From: Tritrichomonas musculus
Taxonomy: Eukaryota > Parabasalia > Tritrichomonadida > Tritrichomonadidae
Length of the DNA: 64,000 bases
NCBI GenBank assembly: GCA_039105265.1
Contig: JAPFFF010000008.1
Coordinates: 3,162,001-3,226,000 of the forward strand
Reading direction: 5' to 3'
Part shown: piece after piece, positions 18,059-26,852 of the stretch
Layout of the letters: every line of letters starts with the position of its first letter
How positions within the stretch are numbered: the stretch's first letter is position 1
Position numbers and translations under genes: made by a program
The notes under the pieces: generated by a model
The model's database searches: none
Told to the model about the DNA's origin: nothing
What the model saw: only the letters and a program-made list of their open reading frames with translations

Positions 18059-18694
18059 TTACCAGTGTGTAGGTTTAAGGAATTCAAATCTTTTTTTGTT
18101 AATTCTTGCCCATCTTCTCAAGTAATTTAGTTTTCTTGGGTTTCTTGATTTGGATTCGATATCTTTTCTTATTCTATTGAATTCATAATATTTTGATTGA
18201 AAATATTGTGCAGCTCTTTGAGCTCTTGTTTTATAAAAGCCATATACTTTCTTGGCTTTTCTGTAATTAGTTCCCATTCTTGGGTGCCATTCGTAATATT
18301 TTTTTCCTAATGGAACACCTCTTTGCCAGTAATTATACCAATCCAATCCTAGTTCAGCAGGAAGTCCTATAACTGGTGGAATGAGCATTGATCCAGCTTT
18401 ATCTACAGTGCATGCAATGGGATCTTTATGACTTTTATACCATGTTCGTATATCATTCCATTTTCCCCAAGGATCTTTAAGTTTAGCATTGTACCAAACC
18501 TTCCAGTTCTTAGGTTTTATTTTCTCTTTAAAAGGAAGAGCATCCCAGACTACATTATAAGCCCATTTAACTCTAGGTTCCAATGCAAGAAAATTGTCCA
18601 TAAATTTTTCAATTCCATCTGCAGTCAATGTACCAAGTGTAGCAGGAACGTTTTCATTTAACTTACCCTCAGGATCAGGTTTCGCAATCGTCAT
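18059..18694 (-). CDS. Unassigned Trp/Tyr/Lys-rich protein of the CRESS-like fossil (211 residues)
   Basis: A 211-residue protein starting MTIAKPDPEGKLNENVPATL. The middle contains PKNWKVWYNAKLKDPWGKWN and a hydrophobic segment (SMLIPPVIGLPAELGLDWYN); the C-terminal third is basic with RRWARINKKRFEFL. It is the first gene downstream of the right-arm stem-loop and is transcribed away from it. Related pieces lie at 20204-20715 and 21047-21172, so the gene existed in at least two copies here. No family is recognised. The compact, Lys/Trp-rich makeup would suit a virion DNA-binding protein, but this is speculation. Confidence 0.55.
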   Translation of the reverse strand: MTIAKPDPEGKLNENVPATLGTLTADGIEKFMDNFLALEPRVKWAYNVVWDALPFKEKIKPKNWKVWYNAKLKDPWGKWNDIRTWYKSHKDPIACTVDKAGSMLIPPVIGLPAELGLDWYNYWQRGVPLGKKYYEWHPRMGTNYRKAKKVYGFYKTRAQRAAQYFQSKYYEFNRIRKDIESKSRNPRKLNYLRRWARINKKRFEFLKPTHW

Positions 18695-18820
18695 AATAAA
18701 AAATGATATCAGAATAGTTTATTTTTCTTTTTGGAATGGAGATGCTGCCGTTCATTTATAGGCTTATTATAGCCGGAATGATCAAAAACGTAAAAAAAGT
18801 TTAAGTGAGCGGCAAAAAAA

Positions 18821-18865
18821 ATAATGAGGGGCTTAAGATTAGTATTACCTTAAGCCCCTCATTAT
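18821..18865. promoter_or_regulatory. Rolling-circle replication origin: stem-loop with TAGTATTAC
   Basis: A perfect 17-base-pair stem (ATAATGAGGGGCTTAAG at 18821-18837 and its exact complement at 18849-18865) encloses the 11-base loop ATTAGTATTAC. The loop holds the complete nonanucleotide TAGTATTAC (18840-18848), the sequence that circovirus-type Rep proteins nick between the seventh and eighth base. It lies between the Rep gene and the 211-residue gene, where an origin is expected. Sequence conservation of a 17-bp perfect stem implies little decay at this site. Confidence 0.9.
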
Positions 18866-18979
18866 CTATCCATATAGAAAAAGTTTATTTTAGGTCAATT
18901 TTTCAATAATATATTGACCATGGTTATTTTGCTTACGTTTAAAATTAAAAAAATATCTGTATTGAAAAAGTTAAACTTT
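18866..18979. repeat. Inverted-arm intergenic sequence shared with 15814-15933
   Basis: This stretch, containing CATATAGAAAAAGTTTA and ATATATTGACCATGGTTATT, is the complement of sequence downstream of the left Rep remnant. It extends the inverted arms beyond the Rep coding sequence and up to the origin. Confidence 0.7.
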
Positions 18980-19903
18980 TTATTCTTGCGATGATTTTGG
19001 ACTACTCAAAATTGAGTCATCCTCGTCAGTAGTTGTTCTACTGAACCATGATCTATGATCCTCTTCAATTGCACGTTGTTCTTCTTCATTCGTTCCTATT
19101 TCACCAGATGTAGCGTAATCAAGTGCTTCTTTATGCTCCAACTCTTTTTTCTTCTTCATTAGGACATCTCGATCGAACTCAATCCCACGTTCTATGATGA
19201 TATCAAAACAAACACTATGAAACCTACGTTTGATAGCTTCTGCATCCGTAGGATCAAAAATGTCATCAATGCAGTAGTTTGAAGTGATAACCAAGAAGTA
19301 CTCTCCGGGATTGATCCATACATGACCGCCTTTAAGTTCTCCGTTAAAAGGATATCTGTCACCCCAGATCTTGATGAATTGAGCCAAATATTTTGCATCG
19401 CCTGGAAAGTCATCCAAAAGTATACATTTATGACAAGAGACATCCAAACCATTCCACCATTTGTTGCAATTCTTTTCGTAGATATGTTCAGGAGCAAATG
19501 TCGTATGAATGAGCGAAGTTTTTCCTGTTCCAGGTGCTCCCCAAATCCAAAAGTTCTTTTCTTTGAGATTCCCTTGCCAAACTTTCTTTCTTTGGTTCTC
19601 CCTTGTTCTAATATCGAGTATCTTTTGGTAATTATTGAAGTATACATCTGGATATTTACGCAATAGTTCTTCATCGTCAAGATTTTTACAGTCATTAATG
19701 AGATCAATGTAGTATTGTGCTTTCTCCTGCTTCTTCAGAACTGCTGATGGTGCATCCCCAACCTGCCAAAAACATCCTCCTTTTTTAATGTAGTTAATAT
19801 TTTGGAGATCGCTTCCTTTACATTGTTCAAGATGAGCTTCAGGTAACAACCTCTTTAATCTAGAACCATAAACTTGCTTAAAAAATTTTACAAACAAATG
19901 CAT
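18980..19903 (-). pseudogene. rep: CRESS-type replication protein (Rep), fossil copy
   Basis: The 307-residue frame carries most of a CRESS Rep. The nicking-tyrosine motif YIKK (residues 38-41) is at the end of the HUH endonuclease part. An SF3 helicase follows: Walker A GAPGTGKT (122-129), Walker B ILLDDF (161-166), motif C LVITSN (204-209) and an arginine-finger segment AEAIKRRF. In living viruses Rep nicks the origin stem-loop and unwinds the circle during rolling-circle replication. The endonuclease part is incompletely represented and the copy appears broken. It points toward the stem-loop at 18821-18865 and is the inverted relative of the remnant at 15415-15813. Confidence 0.88.
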
Positions 19904-19954
19904 ATGTAAATGATCGGTAGTTGGAGCTTTTTCTACACAGTAGATTCCTTATTT

Positions 19955-19979
19955 TATCTTTTTTTTTTTTTTTTTTTTT
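19955..19979. repeat. Poly(T) tract at the outer edge of the Rep copy
   Basis: About 20 consecutive T bases separate the Rep copy from the direct repeats that begin near 19980, marking a rearrangement junction. Confidence 0.6.
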
Positions 19980-20240
19980 GCCGCTCATTTAAACTTTTTT
20001 AAGTTTTTGATCATTCCGGCTATATAAAGCCTATAAATGAACGGCAGCATCTCCATTCCAAAAAGAAAAATAAACTATTCTGATTTCATTTTTTATTATG
20101 ACGATTACAAACAAATACTAATCTTAAGCCCCTCATTATTTTTTTACGGCTCACTTAAACTTTTTTTACGTTTTTAATCATTCCGGCTATCAAAAACCTA
20201 TAAATGAAAGGTAGCATCTCCATTCCAAAAAGAAAAATAA
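19980..20240 (+). repeat. Two direct copies of the origin-proximal intergenic sequence
   Basis: Copy 1 (about 19980-20112) and copy 2 (20114-20240) both match the complement of 18699-18837, sharing GATCATTCCGGCTAT, CAGCATCTCCATTCC and AAAAAGAAAAATAAACTATT. Copy 2 begins exactly at AATACTAAT followed by the right half of the origin stem (CTTAAGCCCCTCATTAT at 20123-20139). In the opposite strand this boundary lies between the seventh and eighth bases of the nonanucleotide, the expected Rep nick point. Copy 2 leads into the second copy of the 211-residue gene. Confidence 0.75.
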
Positions 20241-20715
20241 ACTATTCTGACAATAGAATTGCTAAACCCGATCCTGAAGGAAAATTGAACCCAAAAGTTC
20301 CATCAACTTTGGGTACATTAGCTGCTGATGGTATTGAAAATATTTTAGATAAAGTTTATTCTTGGAACCTGAACGGAAATGGGCTTATAATCTTATATGG
20401 GATAGCATTCCTATAAAATATAATATTAAACCAAAAAATTGGGGAATTTGGTATAATGCTAAAGTCAAAGATCCATGGGGAAGATGGAATGATATTAGAA
20501 TATGGTATAAATGCCATAAAGATCCTGTAGCTTATACTGTTGATAAATCTGCATCGATATTATTAACTCCTGCAGTAGGCTTTCCAACTGAGCTTGGATT
20601 GGATTCGTATAATTATTGGCAAAGAGGAGTACCATTAGGCAAAAAATATTATCATTGGCATCCAAAAAAGGGAACAAATTATAGAAAAGCTCAGAAAGTT
20701 TATGGTTTTTATTAA
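20204..20715 (+). pseudogene. Second copy of the 211-residue virus-like gene, broken
   Basis: This stretch is clearly related to the 18059-18694 gene (AKPDPEGKLNPKVPSTLGTL; PKNWGIWYNAKVKDPWG; NYWQRGVPLGKKYYHWHPKK) but on the opposite strand, directly after the second intergenic repeat. It looks broken. The divergence from the first copy is moderate. Sequence beyond 20715 continues to resemble the family weakly. Confidence 0.75.
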
Positions 20716-20928
20716 ACTAAAGCACAATAAGCTGTAGCTTATTTTAGTAATATCTATAGAAATGTTAATGATTGGATGCAATTGAAATATAATGAAAAAA
20801 GAAGACTTAGATTTGAATATAAAAACGGGGAATCGTATTTTCCTACCCCACTTTTTGAAAGCTTTTAAACTTTTTGAATACGGTTTTTATTCAATTTTTG
20901 CTAAATAATTCATAATTATATAGTTCAA

Positions 20929-21054
20929 ATGGCTTCCCGATTCATCCAGCAATTCAAGGAACCTGATTCGGCTTCGCGCAGCCCCGTGGTGATCACTGGT
21001 GCGTATATTCCTGAAAAATTATGTAAAAATAAAAAAAAATTATATCATGGATAG
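20929..21054 (+). CDS. Short GC-richer frame, possible captured host gene 5' end
   Basis: A 41-codon frame starting MASRFIQQFKEPDSASRSPV. Its first 28 codons are distinctly GC-richer (CGC, AGC, CCC, GTG, ATC) than anything nearby, then the composition drops to A-rich and the frame ends. It is preceded by a host-like leader (ATAATTATATAGTTCAAATG) and by two ACTTTTTGAA boxes near 20855 and 20873 that also occur before host genes. It sits between pieces of the virus-like 211-residue family. It may be the truncated start of a highly expressed host gene trapped in the cluster. I do not recognise the protein. Confidence 0.3.
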   Translation: MASRFIQQFKEPDSASRSPVVITGAYIPEKLCKNKKKLYHG

Positions 21055-21172
21055 AAAAACATTCAAAAAGTGGAGTAGAAAAAAACGATTGTCCTATCAA
21101 AACAAAAGAAGAATGCATAATATTCGAAGATGGGCAAGAATTAATAAAAAAAGATATGATATGTTCCAATAA
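21047..21172 (+). pseudogene. Fragment related to the C-terminus of the 211-residue virus-like protein
   Basis: A 41-residue basic frame (MDRKTFKKWSRKKRLSYQNK) whose end, IRRWARINKKRYDMF, closely matches LRRWARINKKRFEFL of the 211-residue protein. It marks the right-hand limit of recognisable virus-like sequence. It is a remnant. Confidence 0.55.
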
Positions 21173-21984
21173 GCAAGAAAGGAATCGAATTCATTCAATC
21201 ATGTAATCTACTTTTTGATTCATTCAATCATATAATAAGTCAAATAAAAATAAACGTCTTTTCTATAAAGATGCTTTTAAGAAAGAATGAAAAAATTTAT
21301 ATTTATTCAAGATAGAAATTACAAACATTCAATGTATAAATAAAATTTAATTCTTCTTTTTTTAAAATCTACAAATTTAATGAGATATTCATATTTGAAG
21401 CTTTTTCAATAAACGTCATTCTATACAAATATTTTTTCCCTTCCCTGTAAACAAAATCAAATACCAATAGTTACTGCAATTTCGCGCACTCATTTTGGAA
21501 TTTCATTTTCAGATAAGCGAGCGAATATCTACCATTCTCAAAAAGCAATTTGATATACCACATTTAATATACTCTTGCAGTAAACCTAAGTTCAAATAAA
21601 ATCTGAAACTAACTATCAAGAAGAAAAGATGTTTTTCTATTTAATCTCTTATATACAATTTAAAAAAAAATATTTTCATAATAATATTAATAATCCGAGA
21701 GTTTTATAGGCTCAAATCAATGAAATCAAGATTCTTTGAAAAATTTCAATTCATTTTATATATCAGCAGATATCTATAAAGTACGAAAATTCGAAATGCA
21801 CGTTTTTTGATGGCTTTATTTTCAATACAACCAAATAATATCACAAAAAGTGACCAGCAAATATAACGTATTTTATTTTTCAATTAAAATGAAGTGACGC
21901 ATTAGATTTTTAAGTATAAATTCAATTTTTTGAATGGGATAAAAAATAAAAAATATCTGTTAATTTTTCACATTTTCAATATTA
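21173..21984. other. Gene-free A/T-rich DNA
   Basis: About 0.8 kb. Nothing coding or repetitive is visible. A TTCAATTTTTTGAATGGG sequence near 21927, resembling the box seen before other genes, lies about 55 bases before the next ATG. Confidence 0.4.
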
Positions 21985-23988
21985 ATGAGTAATCGATTTA
22001 TTCGACAGAAAGTTGTTGATATTGTTGGACAGTGTGGTTTACCAGTAACTCCTAGAAGAGAAATTATTTCAGAAACTGGTGGACTTGGCTTTAAACTTCC
22101 AAGATGTGGTGTTCCAAACCGATATTCACAGCCACTTCCACTTCGATCTGTTTATCGAATTACACATATACCGCCACCCCCGCCAACAGATACAGCACAG
22201 CAATATGTTTGTCAAAATTTAGATGGCTTAGAAAATTCAAAATTAGCTTATTCGTATCATCCAACTATGCATATAAATAGTCCAATCACCGTTTTTAGAC
22301 CACGCTTACCAATTCTTTGTATGAAAGAACCACTTCAAGATAAAATTTATGAACCTTCAACCTTTGAAGAAAAAGATCTTGTTGAACTTCCTTCAGAAGC
22401 AGTTAAGGCTAGAACATTACGAAATAGAACTCATCGATTAAATGATTTAAGACCACTTTCAGCTCGAACAATGTCAAACACTGTTGTTTCGCCTTTACAA
22501 ATTCATGAACCTAACTTCCCATCACCAAGTTTAATGGCAAGAACTCACAGCCATTCGGCTCGTGCTGAAAGACCAAATTCAAATTCTTCAGACTTTCAGG
22601 AAAGAAGTCCTAGAAACATTTCCATGAAAAAACTTAAAGTTCCGCCTATAAGTGAAGATTTAATCCCAAAAGAAATTGATCCAGAAGAATTATCTAGGTA
22701 CGAAGAAAGTTTATACTACATCGAAGATAACAATGACGAAGAAGAAGAAAAAGAGCCACCAAATCGAAGACTTATCATGATTCATAAACTTCTCAAAGGT
22801 TACTTGAAAAGAGATAAGGAAAGCGATTATGAAGAAGAAGAAGAATGCGATAATGAGAATCAACCTGAAAATGATAATCAACAAGAAAATACCGAAGAGA
22901 ATGCAATGCAAAATAATGATGAAAACATAAATGAAAATCAAGATCAACAAGAAATAGCACCAGAGATAGAAAATCAACAAGAAAGCGATCTTCAAATCAT
23001 GATTCAAAGCACAGCTAGTAATTTGGCAGCAAATGCCCCAGAAGCCGAAAATGAGAAAGAATCAGAAATTCAAGAAAAAAGCATAGTTGATAAAGAAAAT
23101 GAGGAACAACGAGAAAATATATCAGAAATAGAAAATCCTCTACAATCATCTCTTCAGAATGCAATAGGTAATTTGGCAGAGAATCAACAAGAAACCATAC
23201 CAGAAGCAGAAAGTCAACAAGAAAATCCACCAGAAACAGAAAATCAACAAGAAAATTCACCAGAAGAAGAAAATTTGCTCCAATCATCTCTTCAGAATGC
23301 AATTGGTAATTTGACAGAGAATCAACAAGAAAATCCATCGGAAGCAGAAAATCAACAAGAATCCGCACCAGTCACAGAGAAACAACCAGAAACTCAACAA
23401 GAAACTCCACCAGTTACAGAAGTACAACAAGAAAATACACCAGAAACAGAAAATCAACCAGAAGAAGAAAATTTGCTCCAATCATCACTTTCGAATGCAA
23501 TTGGTAATTTGACAGAGAATCAACAAGAAACTACACCAGAAGCAGAAAATCAACAAGAAACTACACCAGAAGCAGAAAATCAACAAGAAACTACACCAGA
23601 AGCAGAAAATCAACAAGAAACTACACCAGAAGCAGAAAATCAACAAGAAACTGCACCAGATACAGAAAATCCACCCGAAGAAGAAAATTTGCTTCAATCA
23701 TCTCTTCAGAATGCAATTGGTAATTTGACAGAGAATCAACAAGAAAATTCACCAGAAGCAGAAAATCAACAAGAAACTGCACCAGATACAGAAAATCCAC
23801 CCGAAGAAGAAAATATGCTCCAATCATCTCTTCAGAATGCAATTGGTAATTTGACTGAGAATCAACAAGAAAATCCATCGGAAGCAGAAAATCAACAAGA
23901 AAATCCACCAGAAACAGAAAATCAACAAGAAAATGTACTTCAATCAGCCTTTCAAAATGCTGTTGGCAATTTAACGGAAAACAACTGA
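21985..23988 (+). CDS. Hypothetical protein with Gln/Glu-rich and amphipathic repeats
   Basis: A 667-residue protein. The N-terminal 230 residues are a non-repetitive, Pro/Arg-containing segment (MSNRFIRQKVVDIVGQCGLP; THIPPPPPTDTAQQ). The rest is low complexity: decapeptides of the form NQQETTPEAE, and at least five copies of a block LLQSSLQNAIGNLTENQQE. The block has hydrophobic residues every three to four positions and may form short amphipathic helices spaced by acidic linkers. No enzymatic domain, signal peptide or membrane segment is seen. A role as a scaffold or repetitive binding protein is inference. The repeats are internal expansions of 30-base units, so length may vary between strains. 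Confidence 0.75.
   Translation: MSNRFIRQKVVDIVGQCGLPVTPRREIISETGGLGFKLPRCGVPNRYSQPLPLRSVYRITHIPPPPPTDTAQQYVCQNLDGLENSKLAYSYHPTMHINSPITVFRPRLPILCMKEPLQDKIYEPSTFEEKDLVELPSEAVKARTLRNRTHRLNDLRPLSARTMSNTVVSPLQIHEPNFPSPSLMARTHSHSARAERPNSNSSDFQERSPRNISMKKLKVPPISEDLIPKEIDPEELSRYEESLYYIEDNNDEEEEKEPPNRRLIMIHKLLKGYLKRDKESDYEEEEECDNENQPENDNQQENTEENAMQNNDENINENQDQQEIAPEIENQQESDLQIMIQSTASNLAANAPEAENEKESEIQEKSIVDKENEEQRENISEIENPLQSSLQNAIGNLAENQQETIPEAESQQENPPETENQQENSPEEENLLQSSLQNAIGNLTENQQENPSEAENQQESAPVTEKQPETQQETPPVTEVQQENTPETENQPEEENLLQSSLSNAIGNLTENQQETTPEAENQQETTPEAENQQETTPEAENQQETTPEAENQQETAPDTENPPEEENLLQSSLQNAIGNLTENQQENSPEAENQQETAPDTENPPEEENMLQSSLQNAIGNLTENQQENPSEAENQQENPPETENQQENVLQSAFQNAVGNLTENN
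23521..23650 (+). repeat. 30-base coding tandem repeat (NQQETTPEAE units)
   Basis: CAACAAGAAACTACACCAGA followed by AGCAGAAAAT recurs four times almost without change, then once with a variant. The identity of the copies points to recent slippage or unequal exchange. Confidence 0.85.
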
Positions 23989-24269
23989 GAAGAAAATAAA
24001 ATAAGAAAAAGTTCAAAGTATACGTTGAGAATGGATAACACAAGCATGCTCCATTTACAAAAAAAGACATTAATTACTTTTTATATATATTATATTATTT
24101 ATATTAGATGGATTCAACCAATGCTTATTTATTTATTGTTTATATTTATTATTTATATTTATTAATAAAATTTTGACGTAATAAAATCTTTTTATTGGTT
24201 TAGAGGTGCTAATTATTACTGCTAATGATTTTTATTTCGAAAATCAATGCAAGAATAACATGAAAACTT

Positions 24270-25718
24270 TTAATGAAAAACAGAATACAATGAACTATTT
24301 CGTTGTGGAATTTGCCCTGCTTTGATTTCCTTGAATAAGAAATTCGCTCTTTCATTGTCATCTTTTGCTTTTTCTAGAAATTCTAATGCCTTTTCTTTAC
24401 CATTATCATCCTCAATCCAATTGTTTAAATATATAATTCCCAAAATGGCACCTGCTTTTGAAATGCCTTTTTGATATGCATAGTTAATAAAATGAAGTGA
24501 TTCTTGAAATTCGAAATTTGAGAGTAAATAGACACCGTAATCATATGATGCTTCAGGATATCCAAGTTCTGAAGCTTTTTTAATATAATTCATATCGTTT
24601 TCATGAACTCCACACATATAATTTGTAAATGGGTCGTCTGCATTAACATCAATTGCTTTTGCTATATATTTATAGTCTTTTGTTTCGTTAAAGTAGATTT
24701 GGACAGCTCCAGCAGCACCACTTAATCCAAGTTTATATATATAATTAATATAAGTTTGATGACTTAACTCGTCTTTTTGCAATTCAATAATGGAAAATAG
24801 AAATTGAGCAGCTTTTTTATTCTTTTCATAAATAGGCCAAAAGTAGAATTCTGCCAATTTGACAAATTGCATAGCAGAACTTGGATCAGATTTTATTGTT
24901 TCGTGATATTGTTTGAAGTATAATTTACCTATTTTATAATGCGCTTTAATTCTATTGGCTATATCTTTATCATTTGGCTTTTCTGTTTTTCGATCAAGGA
25001 TTAGAATTGCGCATTTTAAGTATTCAATTGCAATGTTAGGCTGACTATTTGATTTAAAAATAGAAGCAAGTCTAAAACAAGCATTAACGGATCCTTTAGA
25101 AACAGAAACCTTATAGTAAATCATTGCCTCTGGAAGATTTTTCTCAATAATTTGATCAGCATATCTCATGGCTTCATTTTTTCTACAGTTATCAGCTGCT
25201 TTTTTATACAATTCAAGAGATTTTTTTTTATCGTCATTCTCTAATTCTTCCGCTAGAATCGTCATTAAATTTACGCTTCTTTCATTTACTTGACCTAATA
25301 AATAATTAATTGCTTTTGATTTGTTATTTTCATCAATGTACCATTTCAAAAAATTAATTATGGATTTTTTGTGATCATTTTTGATTGCCAATTTATAATA
25401 TTTTTTAGCAATTTGACGATATTTTTGGGCATTCTCATCATTTTCTGATTGGAGAATTAAAAAATTTTGCTTAGAAAAATAACCACAATTGAACATATCA
25501 TCAACACTGCCTAAGTTAGCTGCTGATCGAAAGTATCCTATTGATTTGTCAATATCAGTTTTAACAAATAGAACTCCAAGTTCATGATTAATTTTGATCA
25601 ATTTTTTTGTATTAGAACTATCGGTTATTTCAAGTTCTTCAAGTAGAGATTTTTCTTTTTCATCTAAATATAGTTGAGAAAAAGCTTCCTCTTGTTGATT
25701 AGGGATTGTATTATCCAT
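24270..25718 (-). CDS. Sel1/TPR-like helical repeat protein
   Basis: A 482-residue protein built of helix-turn-helix repeats with the Sel1-like pattern of small residues and Tyr (for example KSLELYKKAADNCRKNEAMR; EAMIYYKVSVSKGSVNACFR; YIKKASELGYPEASYDYGVY; ESLHFINYAYQKGISKAGAI). At least nine units run from about residue 45 to 460. The repeats are less regular than in the kinase-Sel1 protein at 55773. No kinase or membrane segment is attached. Such solenoids act as protein-binding adaptors; the partner is unknown. Family expansions of Sel1 proteins are typical of trichomonads. Confidence 0.75.
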   Translation of the reverse strand: MDNTIPNQQEEAFSQLYLDEKEKSLLEELEITDSSNTKKLIKINHELGVLFVKTDIDKSIGYFRSAANLGSVDDMFNCGYFSKQNFLILQSENDENAQKYRQIAKKYYKLAIKNDHKKSIINFLKWYIDENNKSKAINYLLGQVNERSVNLMTILAEELENDDKKKSLELYKKAADNCRKNEAMRYADQIIEKNLPEAMIYYKVSVSKGSVNACFRLASIFKSNSQPNIAIEYLKCAILILDRKTEKPNDKDIANRIKAHYKIGKLYFKQYHETIKSDPSSAMQFVKLAEFYFWPIYEKNKKAAQFLFSIIELQKDELSHQTYINYIYKLGLSGAAGAVQIYFNETKDYKYIAKAIDVNADDPFTNYMCGVHENDMNYIKKASELGYPEASYDYGVYLLSNFEFQESLHFINYAYQKGISKAGAILGIIYLNNWIEDDNGKEKALEFLEKAKDDNERANFLFKEIKAGQIPQRNSSLYSVFH

Positions 25719-26201
25719 ATTTAAAATTTTAATGAATTTTGAAAATTTTCTTTGAAATTCATTTTCCTTGACTTAGAGAATTTCAGAGATTATATGATCA
25801 TATCATTTTAAAAAAATAAAAAAAAAAGATTTGTTTCTTTGCTATTTTATTTTTCTTTCTCTTTGCTTGATAAATTTATAAATACATTTTTCGAAATAAA
25901 AATAGTTTTTGATATCTAGTTATTGCATCAAATTGGCTTTATCAAGAAGAAGGATTCCCTAAGAGGAGCACTAATCTTTGTTTTTAATTAATCTAATTAT
26001 TGAACTGTAATATATAGTAAATAATAATTAAAATTATAAAAAACAATAAAATTTTTTTGACAAACATAGATAATATTTCAAATACGCTATGCAACATATA
26101 CAAAAAATGCATTATTTATTCCGGATTTATATTTTTGAAATAAAGAAACACTTAAATAACATTAAATAGATTAGCATAAACTCTATGAATTTCTATTTCA
26201 T
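25719..26201. other. Intergenic A/T-rich DNA
   Basis: It contains the upstream region of the Sel1-like gene and the downstream region of the membrane-protein gene. I see no further gene or repeat. Confidence 0.4.
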
Positions 26202-26852
26202 CTATAAAACTAAAAGATAAAGGGCAATTCCAATAAGTGTCGTCATAAAAGAAGCTAAGATTGCCCCAGAAATATTAAATAAATGGGAATCATCCCCATT
26301 ATTATTTAAAAACTCAGAATTTCCTTTGTCTAAATTTGACTCTACGTTGAAGCCAACAAACAAAGGAGATTTCTGAGCTTGATCATAATTATGAATGAAA
26401 TTATTGGTTTGATATACATTTGGTCTTCTCTGTCGTTGAATTTGAGTCTTAGAATTTCCCCAGCGAAACATTAATTGAAAAAGGATAAACGCAAAAAATA
26501 GAAAAAGCGATATGCCTATAATTTTATGAGCATTTTTTCTTGTTTTTCTAATTAAACGCCTCTTGAGTAGGCGAAAATATGACGGTTTCGGTGGGACATA
26601 TTCAGTATCTTTTAATATTGGTTGAGGTTGCTCACCAGACATCATTCTCTTTTGTATTTGATCACGCACAATAATACTATCTTCAGGATCTGATTCTGGG
26701 CATAATGGCTTTTCAGCAAATCTAACACGATGAGGAGTCGACCTTGAACGAGATTGAGCTGAAAAACGATATGAAAAGTCTTCATTACTTGATTCTGGCG
26801 ATTGATTTATATTTCTTGATGAACTTGACGGATTTAATTTTTTATTTGACAT
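26202..26852 (-). CDS. Two-helix membrane protein with an RVxF-type motif
   Basis: A 216-residue protein. The first 100 residues are Ser/Pro/Arg-rich and hydrophilic, with HRVRFAEK at about residues 41-48, a match to the RVxF docking motif for protein phosphatase 1. A basic stretch (LLKRRLIRKTRKNAHK) precedes a transmembrane helix at about 112-130 (IIGISLFLFFAFILFQLMF). A second hydrophobic helix ends the protein (ISGAILASFMTTLIGIALYL). The basic stretch suggests a cytosolic N-terminus. No family is recognised. A GAAAAAGTTAAAAA stretch lies about 90 bases upstream of the start. Confidence 0.65.
   Translation of the reverse strand: MSNKKLNPSSSSRNINQSPESSNEDFSYRFSAQSRSRSTPHRVRFAEKPLCPESDPEDSIIVRDQIQKRMMSGEQPQPILKDTEYVPPKPSYFRLLKRRLIRKTRKNAHKIIGISLFLFFAFILFQLMFRWGNSKTQIQRQRRPNVYQTNNFIHNYDQAQKSPLFVGFNVESNLDKGNSEFLNNNGDDSHLFNISGAILASFMTTLIGIALYLLVL

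Larger units (their letters stand above)
15415..21172. mobile_element. Endogenous CRESS-DNA virus-like cluster (fossil)
   Basis: The cluster holds two copies of a CRESS replication protein (Rep), a stem-loop with the circovirus-type nonanucleotide TAGTATTAC, a capsid candidate and several unassigned proteins. The Rep copies with their downstream intergenic sequence form inverted arms (about 15475-15965 and 18810-19345) around a 2.9-kb unique segment. Beyond 19978 lie two direct copies of the origin-proximal intergenic sequence and pieces related to the 211-residue protein. Several frames are open while others are clearly broken (several breaks in total), so the insertion is neither brand new nor very ancient. 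CRESS viruses of protists are known from Entamoeba and Giardia; a trichomonad member would be plausible. Confidence 0.8.

Noticed and set aside
23521-23650. Regular 30-base repeats as a possible CRISPR array
   Set aside because: There are no spacers; units are contiguous and in frame with a protein, and the organism is a eukaryote.
23015-24070. Long minus-strand frames opposite the repeat gene
   Set aside because: They are mirror frames of a periodic coding repeat (Phe/Leu/Cys-rich) without starts or independent support.
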